Source of the DNA: Egerieenecus sp048201975
Lineage (GTDB): Bacteria; Bacillota; Clostridia; Christensenellales; Aristaeellaceae
Length of the DNA: 40,800 nucleotides
Direction: 5' to 3'
NCBI GenBank assembly: GCA_048201975.1
Contig: DBFBGQ010000167.1
Span: forward strand, 1-40,800
The translations under genes and the position numbers were made by a program. The notes below the pieces were generated by a model. That model was not told the origin of the DNA, did no database searches, and worked only from the letters and a program-made list of their open reading frames with translations. Positions 24,680 through 33,155 of the stretch are shown in pieces; position 1 is the first letter of the stretch, and the number at the start of each line of letters is the position of its first letter.

Positions 24680-24726
24680 AAGCAATCATCTTTTTCTGAC
24701 GTTTTCAGAAGGGAGGCCCTGCCGCC

Positions 24727-26421
24727 ATGCGCGTTACCCTCGCCGGGCTGAGCAGCCAGTACATTCACGTCACCCTGGCCCCCTGGTGCCTGCGCCACGC
24801 CGCACGCAAGGCCGGCCGGCCCGAGGAGATCGCCCTGTGCGAAATGAACGTCAACGAACCCGAAGAGCGGCTCATGCGCCGCCTGCTGGACACGCGCCCG
24901 GACCTGGTGGGCTTTTCGGTCTATATCTGGAACCGCGCGCTCACCGCCCGGCTCATCCGCCGGCTGAAGGCGGCCTTTCCCCGCTTGATGGTGCTGGTGG
25001 GCGGGCCCGAGGTCACCTGGTCCCCGGAGGAAACCTTCGCCCAGATGCCCTGCGACTTTCTGCTTCGGGGCGCAGGGGAGGAGAGCTTTCCGCTGCTGCT
25101 GGCCGCCCTGGCGGGGGAGACGCCCCTGGAAAGTGTGCCGGGGCTGTGCCGCCGCGCCCCGCAGGGGCTGATCCTCTCCCCGGAGGTTGCCCCCGCGCCG
25201 CCGCCCGACCCCGGCGTCTACGACGGGGAGTACCTGGCTGCGCTGGACGGGCGCATGGCCTATGTGGAAACCTCCCGGGGCTGTCCCTTCTCCTGCGCCT
25301 TCTGCCTGAGCGGCCAGGGGGAGCCGGTGCGCTTCCTCCCCCAGGAGGAGGCCCTGGCGCTGCTCATCCGCGTGGGCCAGAGCGGCCCCGGCATCGTCAA
25401 GCTCATCGACCGCACCTTCAACTGCCGCCGGGACCGGAGCGCCTACCTGCTCCGTGGGCTGATTGCCGCCCGGCAGCGGGGGGAATTGGGGGATGTATGC
25501 TACCACCTGGAGGTGGGCGCGGACCTGTTCGACGCGGAGCAGCTGGCGCTGCTGGCCGGCGCGCCGGCAGGGCTGTTCCAGCTGGAGGCAGGAATCCAGT
25601 CCTTCCACGGGCCCACCCTGGACCGCTGCCGCCGGCGCACGGACATGGCCCGGCTGGAAAGCAACCTCCGCGCCCTGCTGGCGCCGGGCAACATCCACAT
25701 CCATATCGATCTCATCGCCGGGCTGCCCCAGGAGGACCTGCCCACCTTCATCGCTTCCTTCAACCGCGCCTACGGCCTGCAACCGCACATGCTGCAGCTG
25801 GGCTTTTTGAAGCTGCTGTACGGCAGCGCGCTGCGGGAGGAGGCGGAGGCCAACCAATGCCGCTTCAGCCCCGACCCGCCCTACGAGGTGCTCTCCACCC
25901 GCTGGCTGAGCTATCAGGATCTGTGCCAGCTCAAGGACGTGGAGCAGGCCCTGGAGCGGCTGTACAACAGCGGCAAGTTTCAGCGCACCCTGGCCTGGGC
26001 CCTGCCCCTTACGGGGCTGACCCCCTATGCCTTCTACCTGGCCATGGGCAGGCGCATGGGCGAAATTCCCGGCAGCCTGAGCCACGACCGGCTCACCCTG
26101 CTGCTCCATGGCTTTCTGGCGGAATCCGGGCTGGACCCCGAGGAAATACGCGACCGCCTGGTCTGGGACCGCCTGGCCACGGACAACACCGGCTATCTGC
26201 CCCCGCCGCTCCAGCGGGACCCCGCCGCGCTCAAGGAGGCCGCCCGGCGCTACCGGGCGCTGCACCCGGAGGCCCGCCACACCCGCTTCGCGCTGGTGGA
26301 GGGCGGCGCCACGCTGCTGGCGGCGGCCTGGACGGCCGTGCATCCCGTCACCCGGCTGGGGGCGGTCGACGCCCTCCCGGCCCCGCACCCCAAGGAGTGC
26401 GAAAGGAGAATGCTTTCATGA
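24727..26421 (+). CDS. B12-binding-domain radical SAM protein with DUF4080
   Basis: 564-residue protein. An N-terminal cobalamin-binding-like Rossmann domain (about 1-130; VGFSVYIWNR, LVGGPEVTW) is followed by the radical SAM barrel with C186, C190 and C193 in SRGCPFSCAFC, and a C-terminal DUF4080-type region (about 380-560). It lacks an obvious DXHXXG motif, so if cobalamin binds it is likely base-off without a His ligand. Members are widespread in Clostridia but have no established reaction. ATG at 24727 follows GGGAGG. Its stop overlaps the start of the 98-residue membrane gene by four bases. Confidence 0.88.
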   Translation: MRVTLAGLSSQYIHVTLAPWCLRHAARKAGRPEEIALCEMNVNEPEERLMRRLLDTRPDLVGFSVYIWNRALTARLIRRLKAAFPRLMVLVGGPEVTWSPEETFAQMPCDFLLRGAGEESFPLLLAALAGETPLESVPGLCRRAPQGLILSPEVAPAPPPDPGVYDGEYLAALDGRMAYVETSRGCPFSCAFCLSGQGEPVRFLPQEEALALLIRVGQSGPGIVKLIDRTFNCRRDRSAYLLRGLIAARQRGELGDVCYHLEVGADLFDAEQLALLAGAPAGLFQLEAGIQSFHGPTLDRCRRRTDMARLESNLRALLAPGNIHIHIDLIAGLPQEDLPTFIASFNRAYGLQPHMLQLGFLKLLYGSALREEAEANQCRFSPDPPYEVLSTRWLSYQDLCQLKDVEQALERLYNSGKFQRTLAWALPLTGLTPYAFYLAMGRRMGEIPGSLSHDRLTLLLHGFLAESGLDPEEIRDRLVWDRLATDNTGYLPPPLQRDPAALKEAARRYRALHPEARHTRFALVEGGATLLAAAWTAVHPVTRLGAVDALPAPHPKECERRMLS

Positions 26422-26714
26422 TTCCGGTGCATTACAAGTACAAGAACTACGGCAAGCTCGCTCCCCGGGCCACGGCCTACAGCCGCGCCCTGGGCATTTT
26501 CACCAGCTTGGTGGCCATGGTCATGTGGGGCTTCCTCTGGGCGGCCCTGTGGGGGTTCGTGCTGTGCAATTGGCTGGAGGAGGGCGTCGCCTACGGCATC
26601 GCCTTTGTTTCGCTGATCCCCTTCTACTGGCTGCTGCTCCGGCTGAAAAAACGCCTGGTCGCCAAAATCGACAGGCTGGCCCAGCGGGAGCTCCAGGCCA
26701 ATCTGTCCAAGTAA
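26418..26714 (+). CDS. Small membrane protein coupled to the radical SAM gene
   Basis: 98-residue protein with no recognised family. A Tyr/Lys-rich N-terminus (IPVHYKYKNYGK) precedes two hydrophobic helices (about 26-52 and 56-74) and a basic, helical C-terminus. Both ends would face the cytoplasm as a hairpin. ATG at 26418 overlaps the DUF4080 stop (ATGA) with AAGGAG ten bases upstream, so translation is coupled. It could anchor its partner to the membrane, but nothing in the sequence proves that. Confidence 0.78.
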   Translation: MIPVHYKYKNYGKLAPRATAYSRALGIFTSLVAMVMWGFLWAALWGFVLCNWLEEGVAYGIAFVSLIPFYWLLLRLKKRLVAKIDRLAQRELQANLSK

Positions 26715-26740
26715 GCCTGTGCGGCAGGGCCGCATTCCGC

Positions 26741-26785
26741 AAAAAAAGGCAGGCACAACGCCCGTAGCGCATATGCCTGCCTTTT
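26741..26785. terminator. Bidirectional terminator between convergent genes
   Basis: An inverted repeat with core GGCAGGCA (26748-26755) and TGCCTGCC (26774-26781) is flanked by seven A on the left and four T on the right. It can end both the radical SAM transcript and the phospholipase D-family transcript. Confidence 0.88.
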
Positions 26786-26805
26786 GGTTTGCTTTCATCC
26801 GCCTG

Positions 26806-28239
26806 TCAGATCAAAAATCGCACCAGGGACACAAAGGGGGACAGCAGGGTAATCACCGCCATTTTGCCAAAGGAAGCGTCTTGCGGCTCCACAGCGCCCG
26901 GCGCGTAGGTCCCGCCATCCCACAGCAGGCTTTCCGCCCACAGGGACGACAGGTTCTCCGCCAGCTGGGCGTTCAGCTCCCTGCTGTACACCGCCAGCAT
27001 CAGCTCCGTATTTAGATAGGCGCTGCGAGGGTCAAAATTGAACGAGCCGATTACGCTCAGCGTGTCGTCCACCAGCACGGATTTGGTGTGCATGGACCAA
27101 TCCCCCTGGAATTCCCACAGGGGCGCGCCCAGGTCCTCCGCCATGGCGCGGTGAATGGTGTAGTCCGCCGAGGCGATGATGTTGTTGCCGCTCTGGCGGC
27201 TGTTCACCAGCAGCCGGACATCAGCGGGCGCGGCGGCGCACACCTGCGCCAGGCGCTCGCGCATGGGCGCATCCATCACCAGGTAGGGCGTTACCATCCA
27301 CAGCCGTTCCTGAGCGCCGGCCATCAACTGGCACAGGCGGTTCCACACCACGGGCGCGGAGGGCAACGGAGCGGTGGGGTTGGTGAGCAGCAGGGTCCTT
27401 TCCACGGGGACCATGTCCGCCATGGGGTCCGGCAACGTCAGGGGAAGGGCGGCGGACAGCTCCGCCCACAGCGCGGCCAGGGCTTCCCGGCACTGGCGCA
27501 CGTCCGCCCGCTCCAGGGCGGCGGGGTCGTCGTAGCGCAAGGCGCACACGGACGAGGACCACATTTCGTCAAAGTAGGCCCGCATCTGCGCCGCCGCGTC
27601 CCGCTTGGCCGGGTCGGTGCGGTAGAGCAGCACATCCTGATCGTAATTGTAGCTGGGATCGCCCTCCCCGGTAAGGAATTCGTCGGAGATGTTTCGCCCG
27701 CCCAGCAGCAGCCAGGCATCGTCCACCAGAAAGAACTTCTCATGGTAGCGGGCGTTGAGCCCCTGGGGCGCAAGCAGATTTACGGGATTGTAAAACTTGA
27801 TCTCCACGTTGGGGTGCTCGCCCAGGGCGGGCCCCAGGGGATCGTTGCCCAGGTTGATCCAGCCGATGAGCCCGTCGGTGATCAGGCGCACCTTTACGCC
27901 CCGGTCCGCCGCGGCCAGCAGCGCGGCGGCGACCTTCCGTCCGCTGTCGTCCGCCGCAAAAATATAGCTTCCCAGGTCGATGGAATCCTGCGCCGAGGCG
28001 ATCAGCGCCAGGCGAATCTCCAGGGCCTGCTGCCCGGTGGTGATCAGCAGCGCGCGATTGGCGTCCGGGTCGGAGGCCTCCGCCTCCATCCAGGCGGTAT
28101 CGGCCTGCGCTTCGGGGGTCAGCTGGGGTGGAAGGGCGCAGGGCAGCAGCGCCGCCAGGGCATACGCCAGCAGCAAAAGCAGCGCGCCCCGGCGTATCCG
28201 GCGGGGGTGCCGCCGCTTTGGGGTTGGTGAAACAGTCAC
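26806..28239 (-). CDS. Phospholipase D-family protein (cardiolipin synthase-like)
   Basis: 477-residue protein with two HKD motifs: H166-K168-D173 in YHEKFFLVDD and H384-K386-D391 in MHTKSVLVDD, each followed by the G-(G/S)-x-N stretch. An N-terminal basic segment and membrane helix (about 18-36) place the catalytic part outside the membrane. A weakly hydrophobic C-terminal stretch ends the chain. Members transfer phosphatidyl groups, as in cardiolipin synthesis, or cleave phosphodiesters; the sequence alone does not decide. GTG at 28239 follows GAGGAG by nine bases. It is 31 bases downstream of the MarR gene, so it probably belongs to that operon. Confidence 0.87.
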   Translation of the reverse strand: MTVSPTPKRRHPRRIRRGALLLLLAYALAALLPCALPPQLTPEAQADTAWMEAEASDPDANRALLITTGQQALEIRLALIASAQDSIDLGSYIFAADDSGRKVAAALLAAADRGVKVRLITDGLIGWINLGNDPLGPALGEHPNVEIKFYNPVNLLAPQGLNARYHEKFFLVDDAWLLLGGRNISDEFLTGEGDPSYNYDQDVLLYRTDPAKRDAAAQMRAYFDEMWSSSVCALRYDDPAALERADVRQCREALAALWAELSAALPLTLPDPMADMVPVERTLLLTNPTAPLPSAPVVWNRLCQLMAGAQERLWMVTPYLVMDAPMRERLAQVCAAAPADVRLLVNSRQSGNNIIASADYTIHRAMAEDLGAPLWEFQGDWSMHTKSVLVDDTLSVIGSFNFDPRSAYLNTELMLAVYSRELNAQLAENLSSLWAESLLWDGGTYAPGAVEPQDASFGKMAVITLLSPFVSLVRFLI

Positions 28240-28270
28240 GTTCAGCCGCTCCTCTTCATCCGTGGTGGTT

Positions 28271-28708
28271 TTACGGCTCCGGGGAAGCGTCCTCCAGGCC
28301 GGCGTTCACGCACAGCCGCTGGAGCACCCGGAGAAAGACCGCATGGTCCTCGGGAGAAATGCCGCGAAAGAGCCGGCGGTTGAAAAGCGCCTGGGCCTCG
28401 CGACCGCAAGCCACGGCCTCCGCCGCAGGGGGCAGCATGGACAGCCGCACCACCCGGCGGTTCCGGTCCTCCACCCGGCGGGCCAGCATGCCCCGCCGCA
28501 CCAGCTTTTCCACGGTGGCGGATACGTGGCTCTTGCTCAGCCCCCGCACCTTCACCACGTCCGTGGCGGTATCATAGCCGGGATGGTTGGCCAGGAACAG
28601 CAGCACGTCCAGCTCGCCCCGCGTCAGGTCCGTGCGGGCCTGAGCCTCCGCCATGCAGCGCTCATACAGCCGCGCCACCGCCTGGCGCAGTTCAAACAGC
28701 TCATGCAT
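28271..28708 (-). CDS. MarR-family transcriptional regulator
   Basis: 145-residue winged-helix regulator of the MarR family. It shows the LTRGELDVLLFLANHPG helix, a recognition-helix stretch KVRGLSKSHVSATVEKLVRRG and the wing RRVEDRNRRVVRLSM. Its gene overlaps the end of the MATE gene by eight bases. Such regulators usually repress the adjacent exporter until a ligand binds; here the tandem palindromes at 30101-30128 are the likely operator. Substrate and inducer are unknown. Confidence 0.92.
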   Translation of the reverse strand: MHELFELRQAVARLYERCMAEAQARTDLTRGELDVLLFLANHPGYDTATDVVKVRGLSKSHVSATVEKLVRRGMLARRVEDRNRRVVRLSMLPPAAEAVACGREAQALFNRRLFRGISPEDHAVFLRVLQRLCVNAGLEDASPEP

Positions 28709-30077
28709 GCCGGCTCTTCCTCTCTTCCATTTCCCGCATGCAGGCGGTAAACTTCACCCGGAACAGCAGCGCCGTTACCGTGACGGCGATGGTATCCGCC
28801 ACCGGCTCGGCCAGGAAAACCGCCATCACCTTGTCCGGCAGCAGGGCGGGGAGCAGGTAGATCAGCGGGATCAGCAGAATCAGCTTGCGCAGCGCCGCCA
28901 GGAACAGGCTGTTCTTGGCGTTGCCCAGGGCCACGAACGTCTGCTGGCAGCTGAGCTGAATGCCGAAGAGCACCGACGCGGCCATGTATACGCGCACCGC
29001 GGGAATGGCGTAGGCGATCAGCTCCGGGTCCGGGGTGAACATGCCGATATACATCTGCGGGAACAGCATGGTGGTGGCCCACAGCACGCCCGCATAGATC
29101 ATGGCGCAGCGCAGCAGCAGCCAGAAGGCCCGGCGCACCCGGTCCGCCTTGCCGGCGCCATAGTTATAGCTGATGATGGGCTGCGAGGCCTGGGTCAGGC
29201 CGTTTAGCGGCAGCATGGCAAACTGCATGATGCTGGTGAGTATGGTCATGGTGCCCACCGCCAGGTCGCCGCCATAGGTGCGCAGGGAGGTATTGAAGCA
29301 CACCGCCAAGAGGCTCTCGGTGCTCTGCATAATGAAAGGGGAAAGCCCCAGCGCCACGCAGGGCCCGAGCAGTTTCCAGTCCAGGCGCAGGCTGGAAAGC
29401 CGCAGGCGCAGCATGGTCTTGTTCCCGGTCAGGAAGCGTACCACCCACAGCGCGGAAACCCCCTGGGAGATCACCGTGGCCAGCGCCGCGCCCCTTACCC
29501 CCATGTCCAGCGCAAAAATGAAGATGGGGTCCAGCACCGTGTTGATCACCGCGCCGATGAGCACGGTGAGCATGCTGGTCTTGGCAAAGCCCTGGCAGGT
29601 AATGAAGGCGTTCAGCCCTAGGGCAGCCTGCACAAACAGCGTGCCCAGGGCGTAAATGTGCATGTACTGCTCCGCGTAAAGGATGGTATCCTGGCTGGCG
29701 CCGAAAAGCAGCAGCAGCGGCCGGTTCCAGATCACCAGCACCACCGTCAGCAGCACCGATAGCGTCAGCAGCAGCGCCGTGCAGCTGCCCAGGATCCGCT
29801 CCGCCTCCCGGTTGTCTCCCCGCCCCATGGCAATGCTGGCCCGGGGCGCGCCGCCGGAATATACCAGCGCCGCAAACGCCGACACCAGCATGATCAGCGG
29901 GAAGCACACGCCTACCCCCGTCAGCGCTTGGGTCCCCACCGTGGGGATGTGGCCGATGTAGATCCGGTCCACCAGGTTGTAGAGCATATTGACCACCTGC
30001 GCGGTGATCGCCGGCAGCGCCAGGCGGGCCAGCAGCTTGCCCACCGGCGCGGTGCCCAGGTCAGGTTGTTTTTGCAT
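28701..30077 (-). CDS. MATE-family multidrug/cation exporter
   Basis: 458-residue MATE transporter with about twelve membrane helices in two homologous halves. Landmarks are LALPAITAQVVNMLYNLVDRIYIGHI near the start, ASIAMGRGDNREAERILG, and SYNYGAGKADRVRRAFW in the second half. It exports drugs or metabolites using a Na+ or H+ gradient. ATG at 30077 begins MQKQPDLG; the frame runs further upstream without family similarity. It is the first gene of a MATE, MarR, phospholipase D operon; a MepA/MepR-like pairing is suggested, though gene order is reversed from the classical case. Confidence 0.93.
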   Translation of the reverse strand: MQKQPDLGTAPVGKLLARLALPAITAQVVNMLYNLVDRIYIGHIPTVGTQALTGVGVCFPLIMLVSAFAALVYSGGAPRASIAMGRGDNREAERILGSCTALLLTLSVLLTVVLVIWNRPLLLLFGASQDTILYAEQYMHIYALGTLFVQAALGLNAFITCQGFAKTSMLTVLIGAVINTVLDPIFIFALDMGVRGAALATVISQGVSALWVVRFLTGNKTMLRLRLSSLRLDWKLLGPCVALGLSPFIMQSTESLLAVCFNTSLRTYGGDLAVGTMTILTSIMQFAMLPLNGLTQASQPIISYNYGAGKADRVRRAFWLLLRCAMIYAGVLWATTMLFPQMYIGMFTPDPELIAYAIPAVRVYMAASVLFGIQLSCQQTFVALGNAKNSLFLAALRKLILLIPLIYLLPALLPDKVMAVFLAEPVADTIAVTVTALLFRVKFTACMREMEERKSRHA

Positions 30078-30100
30078 GCGTCCTCGTCCTCTTTCCTCGC

Positions 30101-30128
30101 TTCGTTTGCGAACCGTTCGTTTGCGAAC
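30101..30128 (-). promoter_or_regulatory. Tandem operator-like repeats before the MATE operon
   Basis: Two identical 13-base repeats, TTCGTTTGCGAAC (30101-30113 and 30116-30128), lie 15 bases apart. Each is nearly palindromic (TTCG-tttg-CGAA). They sit just after the predicted transcription start, between the -10 box and the MATE start codon, where a bound MarR dimer would block RNA polymerase. Confidence 0.7.
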
Positions 30129-30134
30129 TATGCT

Positions 30135-30163
30135 ATTGTACCGCAGCGGCAGACGAAGCGCAA
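30135..30163 (-). promoter_or_regulatory. Promoter of the MATE-MarR-phospholipase D operon
   Basis: Minus-strand TTGCGC (30158-30163) and TACAAT (30135-30140) with a 17-base spacer, about 60 bases before the MATE ATG. Confidence 0.82.
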
Positions 30164-30245
30164 GCCCTTCCGCAGAAAAAAAAGCGCCATCCTCCCCTTG
30201 CGGCCAGGCGGCGGGATACGCGCCGGGAGCGGGCCCTGCCGCGCC

Positions 30246-30274
30246 TTGACATATGCCGGCGCTGCTGCTATCCT
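30246..30274 (+). promoter_or_regulatory. Promoter of the maturase-like gene
   Basis: TTGACA (30246-30251) and TATCCT (30269-30274), 17-base spacer, about 35 bases before the ATG at 30309. Confidence 0.8.
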
Positions 30275-30308
30275 GTATCCACATGCCGCGAAGTTTCGGA
30301 GGTGGCGT

Positions 30309-31436
30309 ATGAAGCGTCTTTCCGTGCTGATCAAGCCCGTGTCATCCAGCTGCAACATGCGGTGCGCCTATTGCTTCTATGCTGATGAAAGCAGCCGGCG
30401 CATAACCCCCTCCTATGGGCGCATGGACGCGGAAACGCTGCATGGCGTGCTGGAGCATCTGTTCGCGGGCATGACCCGCGGGGATCAGGCGACCATCCTG
30501 TTGCAGGGCGGCGAACCCACGCTGGCGGGGCTGGACTTTTGCCAGGCATTGACGGATGGCTGCCAGGCGTACGCACCCCCAGGAGTTCAGGTACACTATG
30601 CGCTGCAAACCAACGGCCTGTTGCTGGATGACGCCTGGTGCGCCTTTCTGCGGCGGCAGGGCTTTCTGGTGGGGCTATCCCTGGATGGGCCCGTTGGGGT
30701 GCATGACGCGCTGCGCAGGGATTTGCAGGACAAGGGCACCTATGAACGGGTGATGCAGACCAAGAAGCGCATGGACCGCCATGGCGTGACGTACAACATT
30801 CTGCTGGTGCTCACCAGCGCGCTGGCCCGACGCCCCTATGCCCTGTGGAATTTTCTAATGAAAAATCAGCTGCGGTATGTGCAGCTGATCCCTTGCCTGG
30901 GGCCGCTGGAGGGCGGCCTTCCCGCCCATGCGCTGACGCCCAGGGACTATGCGGCGTTTTACTGCGCTTTGTTTGATCTTTGGTATGACGCATACGCCAG
31001 CGGCTGCTACGTGAGCGTCAAGCTGTTTGACGACTATATCCGCCTGCTGGCTTATGGGGAATGCAACGCCTGCGGGCTGCTGGGCGTTTGTTCGCCCCAG
31101 CTGGTGGTGGAGGCGGATGGCAGCGTCTATCCCTGCGATTTCTACGCCTTGGATGCCTATCGGATGGGCAGCCTGGCCCGTCAGCCGCTCTCCGAGCTGC
31201 TCCAGGCGCCTGCGATGCAAGGCTTTCTGAACCGCGAAACGGCGGAAAACCCGCTGTGCCAGGGCTGTCCCTTTTCCCGCATTTGCGGGGGCGGATGCCC
31301 GCGCATGCGCCGGGAGGCGTACTCCGCCGGGCCGGACAGCGTGTGTGGGCATGGCGCTTTCCTGGCGCACGCGCTGCCCCGCATGATGCGCATCGCGCAG
31401 GAGTTGCCCCCTGCGGAGCATGTCAGCCAGCCCTAG
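30309..31436 (+). CDS. Radical SAM/SPASM protein, anaerobic sulfatase maturase-like
   Basis: 375-residue radical SAM enzyme. C15, C19 and C22 in SSCNMRCAYCFYAD match anaerobic sulfatase-maturing enzymes, which oxidise a Cys or Ser of sulfatases to formylglycine. The C-terminal SPASM region carries further Cys sets: CNACGLLGVC, CDFYALDAYRMG and CQGCPFSRICGGGCPRMR, expected to hold two extra [4Fe-4S] clusters. No sulfatase or short Cys-rich precursor peptide adjoins it, so the target is unknown. ATG at 30309 follows GGAGGTG. It converges on the sensor kinase gene with a 31-base gap and no clear terminator. Confidence 0.85.
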   Translation: MKRLSVLIKPVSSSCNMRCAYCFYADESSRRITPSYGRMDAETLHGVLEHLFAGMTRGDQATILLQGGEPTLAGLDFCQALTDGCQAYAPPGVQVHYALQTNGLLLDDAWCAFLRRQGFLVGLSLDGPVGVHDALRRDLQDKGTYERVMQTKKRMDRHGVTYNILLVLTSALARRPYALWNFLMKNQLRYVQLIPCLGPLEGGLPAHALTPRDYAAFYCALFDLWYDAYASGCYVSVKLFDDYIRLLAYGECNACGLLGVCSPQLVVEADGSVYPCDFYALDAYRMGSLARQPLSELLQAPAMQGFLNRETAENPLCQGCPFSRICGGGCPRMRREAYSAGPDSVCGHGAFLAHALPRMMRIAQELPPAEHVSQP

Positions 31437-31467
31437 GCGGCTGCCGCGCCTTGGGGCGGACGCATGC

Positions 31468-32799
31468 TCAAGCCTGCGGCTCCTTGGGAATCAGGTTCAG
31501 CAGCAGGTTTACCCGGAACAGCTCCCCTTCCGTGTCCACGGACATGGAACCCTGATGCCGCTCAACCGTGGCCCGTACAGAAGTGAGGCCGTATCCCTCC
31601 CCCTCGTGCTTGGTGGAGAGGAAGCGTCCGTCCTTGTAGCGGATGTGCCCGTCATAGCTGTTTTCCACAATGAGGCAGAGCAGATCCCCGTTCAACTGAC
31701 AGATGACCCGAACATTTCGCTTGCCCTCAGGCTGGGACATGGCGCCCTCAATGGCATTCTCCAGCAAGTTGCCCAGAAGCACGCACAGTTCCGCGTCGGA
31801 AGCGTTGAGAGTTCCCGGCAGGGAGATGTGCCACTCCATGGCGATCCCCTGGGTGCAGGCCAGGTTGTCATAATATCCGGCCAAGGCGTTCAGGGCGGGA
31901 TTGGCAAAGATCAGGCGCAGTTCTTCCTGTTCCTGCGCTTCGAGGGTTTGCAGGTAGGTTTTCAGCCCGGTCAGGTCCCCCTGGGCGGCCAGGTTGTTGA
32001 GCACGCGCAGGTGCTGGCGAAAATCGTGGCGGAGCCTGCGGGTCTCCTGAATGTAGCTGTTCAGCGCGGCATACTGGTTGGCCTGCGCGGCAAGAAAATG
32101 GTTCTCCTCCCGCAGGGCGACGCTTTCGGTAATGGAATGGGCAATGCGGTAAAAGAATTCGATGAGAAATGCCATCAGCGCCAGCAGAAACAGCAGCAGA
32201 ACCGCGCCCAGCGGCTGTATGCGCCGGACCAGCACGGTGCGATAATCCTCCGGCGTCATGGCGATGAACAACACCAGGTGCGCCAGAGGAATCAACCACA
32301 CAATGCGCCAGGCGGACAACTGCGAAAACGAGCTGATCAACCATCCCACACGGGTCTGCATCAGCGGCCAGAACAGCGCTGCCGCCAGCACGCCAATGCC
32401 CAGCTGCACCGCAGCCGACAAAAGCAGAGGCGTGCGCTCGGCGTTGACCGCCTCCTGGCGCGCCAGCAGCACATCCGTAAACACCCCGCAAAAGCCCATG
32501 ATCGCAGCGGCGGTAAGGAAAATAAACAGCGCCTGCAGCCAATGGATTTGCACCAGCATGCAATACAGCGCAAAAAACACCAGCATGCAGGGAACAAGCA
32601 GAACGTTCTCCGGCCAACGGGTAAACGTCAGCACCGCCGCCCCCACTGCGGCAAACAGCAGGATCGCGCCTATTTCTGCCAAAACGAACGCCCGCTCGCT
32701 CACCCGCAGCCGGTTGCGCACCGGCGCCAGGCATAGCAGCGCCGCCGGCAGGCATAGTAGCAGTTCCAAAAAATATCGTCCCCATATATCCCAGCGCAC
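31468..32799 (-). CDS. GHKL-type sensor histidine kinase (AgrC/LytS-like), orphan
   Basis: 443-residue membrane kinase. Six or so N-terminal helices (about 10-220) are followed by a coiled linker with the phospho-acceptor H258 in RRLRHDFRQHL, the N box LLGNLLENAIEG (341-352) and the G box EGYGLTS (401-407). This architecture is typical of peptide-sensing kinases that pair with LytTR-domain regulators. No response regulator or peptide-processing gene lies beside it. GTG at 32799 follows GGAGGAG by nine bases. Its promoter (32984-33011) lies about 180 bases upstream, giving a long leader, and carries regulator-like repeats. Confidence 0.9.
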   Translation of the reverse strand: MRWDIWGRYFLELLLCLPAALLCLAPVRNRLRVSERAFVLAEIGAILLFAAVGAAVLTFTRWPENVLLVPCMLVFFALYCMLVQIHWLQALFIFLTAAAIMGFCGVFTDVLLARQEAVNAERTPLLLSAAVQLGIGVLAAALFWPLMQTRVGWLISSFSQLSAWRIVWLIPLAHLVLFIAMTPEDYRTVLVRRIQPLGAVLLLFLLALMAFLIEFFYRIAHSITESVALREENHFLAAQANQYAALNSYIQETRRLRHDFRQHLRVLNNLAAQGDLTGLKTYLQTLEAQEQEELRLIFANPALNALAGYYDNLACTQGIAMEWHISLPGTLNASDAELCVLLGNLLENAIEGAMSQPEGKRNVRVICQLNGDLLCLIVENSYDGHIRYKDGRFLSTKHEGEGYGLTSVRATVERHQGSMSVDTEGELFRVNLLLNLIPKEPQA

Positions 32800-32983
32800 G
32801 CCGTTTCACTCCTCCAGATGATGTAAAATGCGCAGGTTTCACACATTTCCCTGGCTTTTTTCTTTTGGGCAAGCGCTTCCGCTGACGCGGATGCGCGGGC
32901 GCGACCGTAACAAAGGCTCAGAAAAACGGCGGACTACCACCTGTCCTTCCGTCTTTCGCCATCCGTCCGGCGCTCTTGCTTCC

Positions 32984-33011
32984 AGTATAATACACTCGGA
33001 GATGCTTGAAA
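32984..33011 (-). promoter_or_regulatory. Promoter of the sensor kinase gene
   Basis: Minus-strand TTTCAA (33006-33011) and TATACT (32984-32989) with a 16-base spacer. The -35 box is weak, which suits activation by a regulator bound at the repeats just upstream. Confidence 0.65.
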
Positions 33012-33018
33012 AGCGATA

Positions 33019-33050
33019 TTCACGAAGTATAAGCGCCTTTTTACGAAGTA
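33019..33050 (-). repeat. Direct repeat, possible LytTR-type regulator site
   Basis: TACTTCGTAAA (33050-33040) and TACTTCGTGAA (33029-33019) on the minus strand match at ten of eleven positions with a 21-base period, two DNA turns. The nearer copy ends seven bases upstream of the -35 box. LytTR regulators bind two roughly nine-base direct repeats about twelve bases apart; the sequence is not an exact match to the published AgrA or ComE consensus. Confidence 0.55.
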
Positions 33051-33107
33051 AAGGGTTTCCTGCGGCGAAAAATGCAAAAAAATTCGTCCCCTCCAGCGGC
33101 AGGAGAC

Positions 33108-33155
33108 AAAAAAACGCCGCGGGGCGCTCCCGGAAAGAGGGAACGCCCCGCGGCG
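33108..33155 (-). terminator. Terminator of pheST
   Basis: Minus-strand stem of twelve G/C-rich pairs (33155-33144 with 33126-33115), extended by a few more inside, followed by seven T. It lies directly after the pheT stop. Confidence 0.93.
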
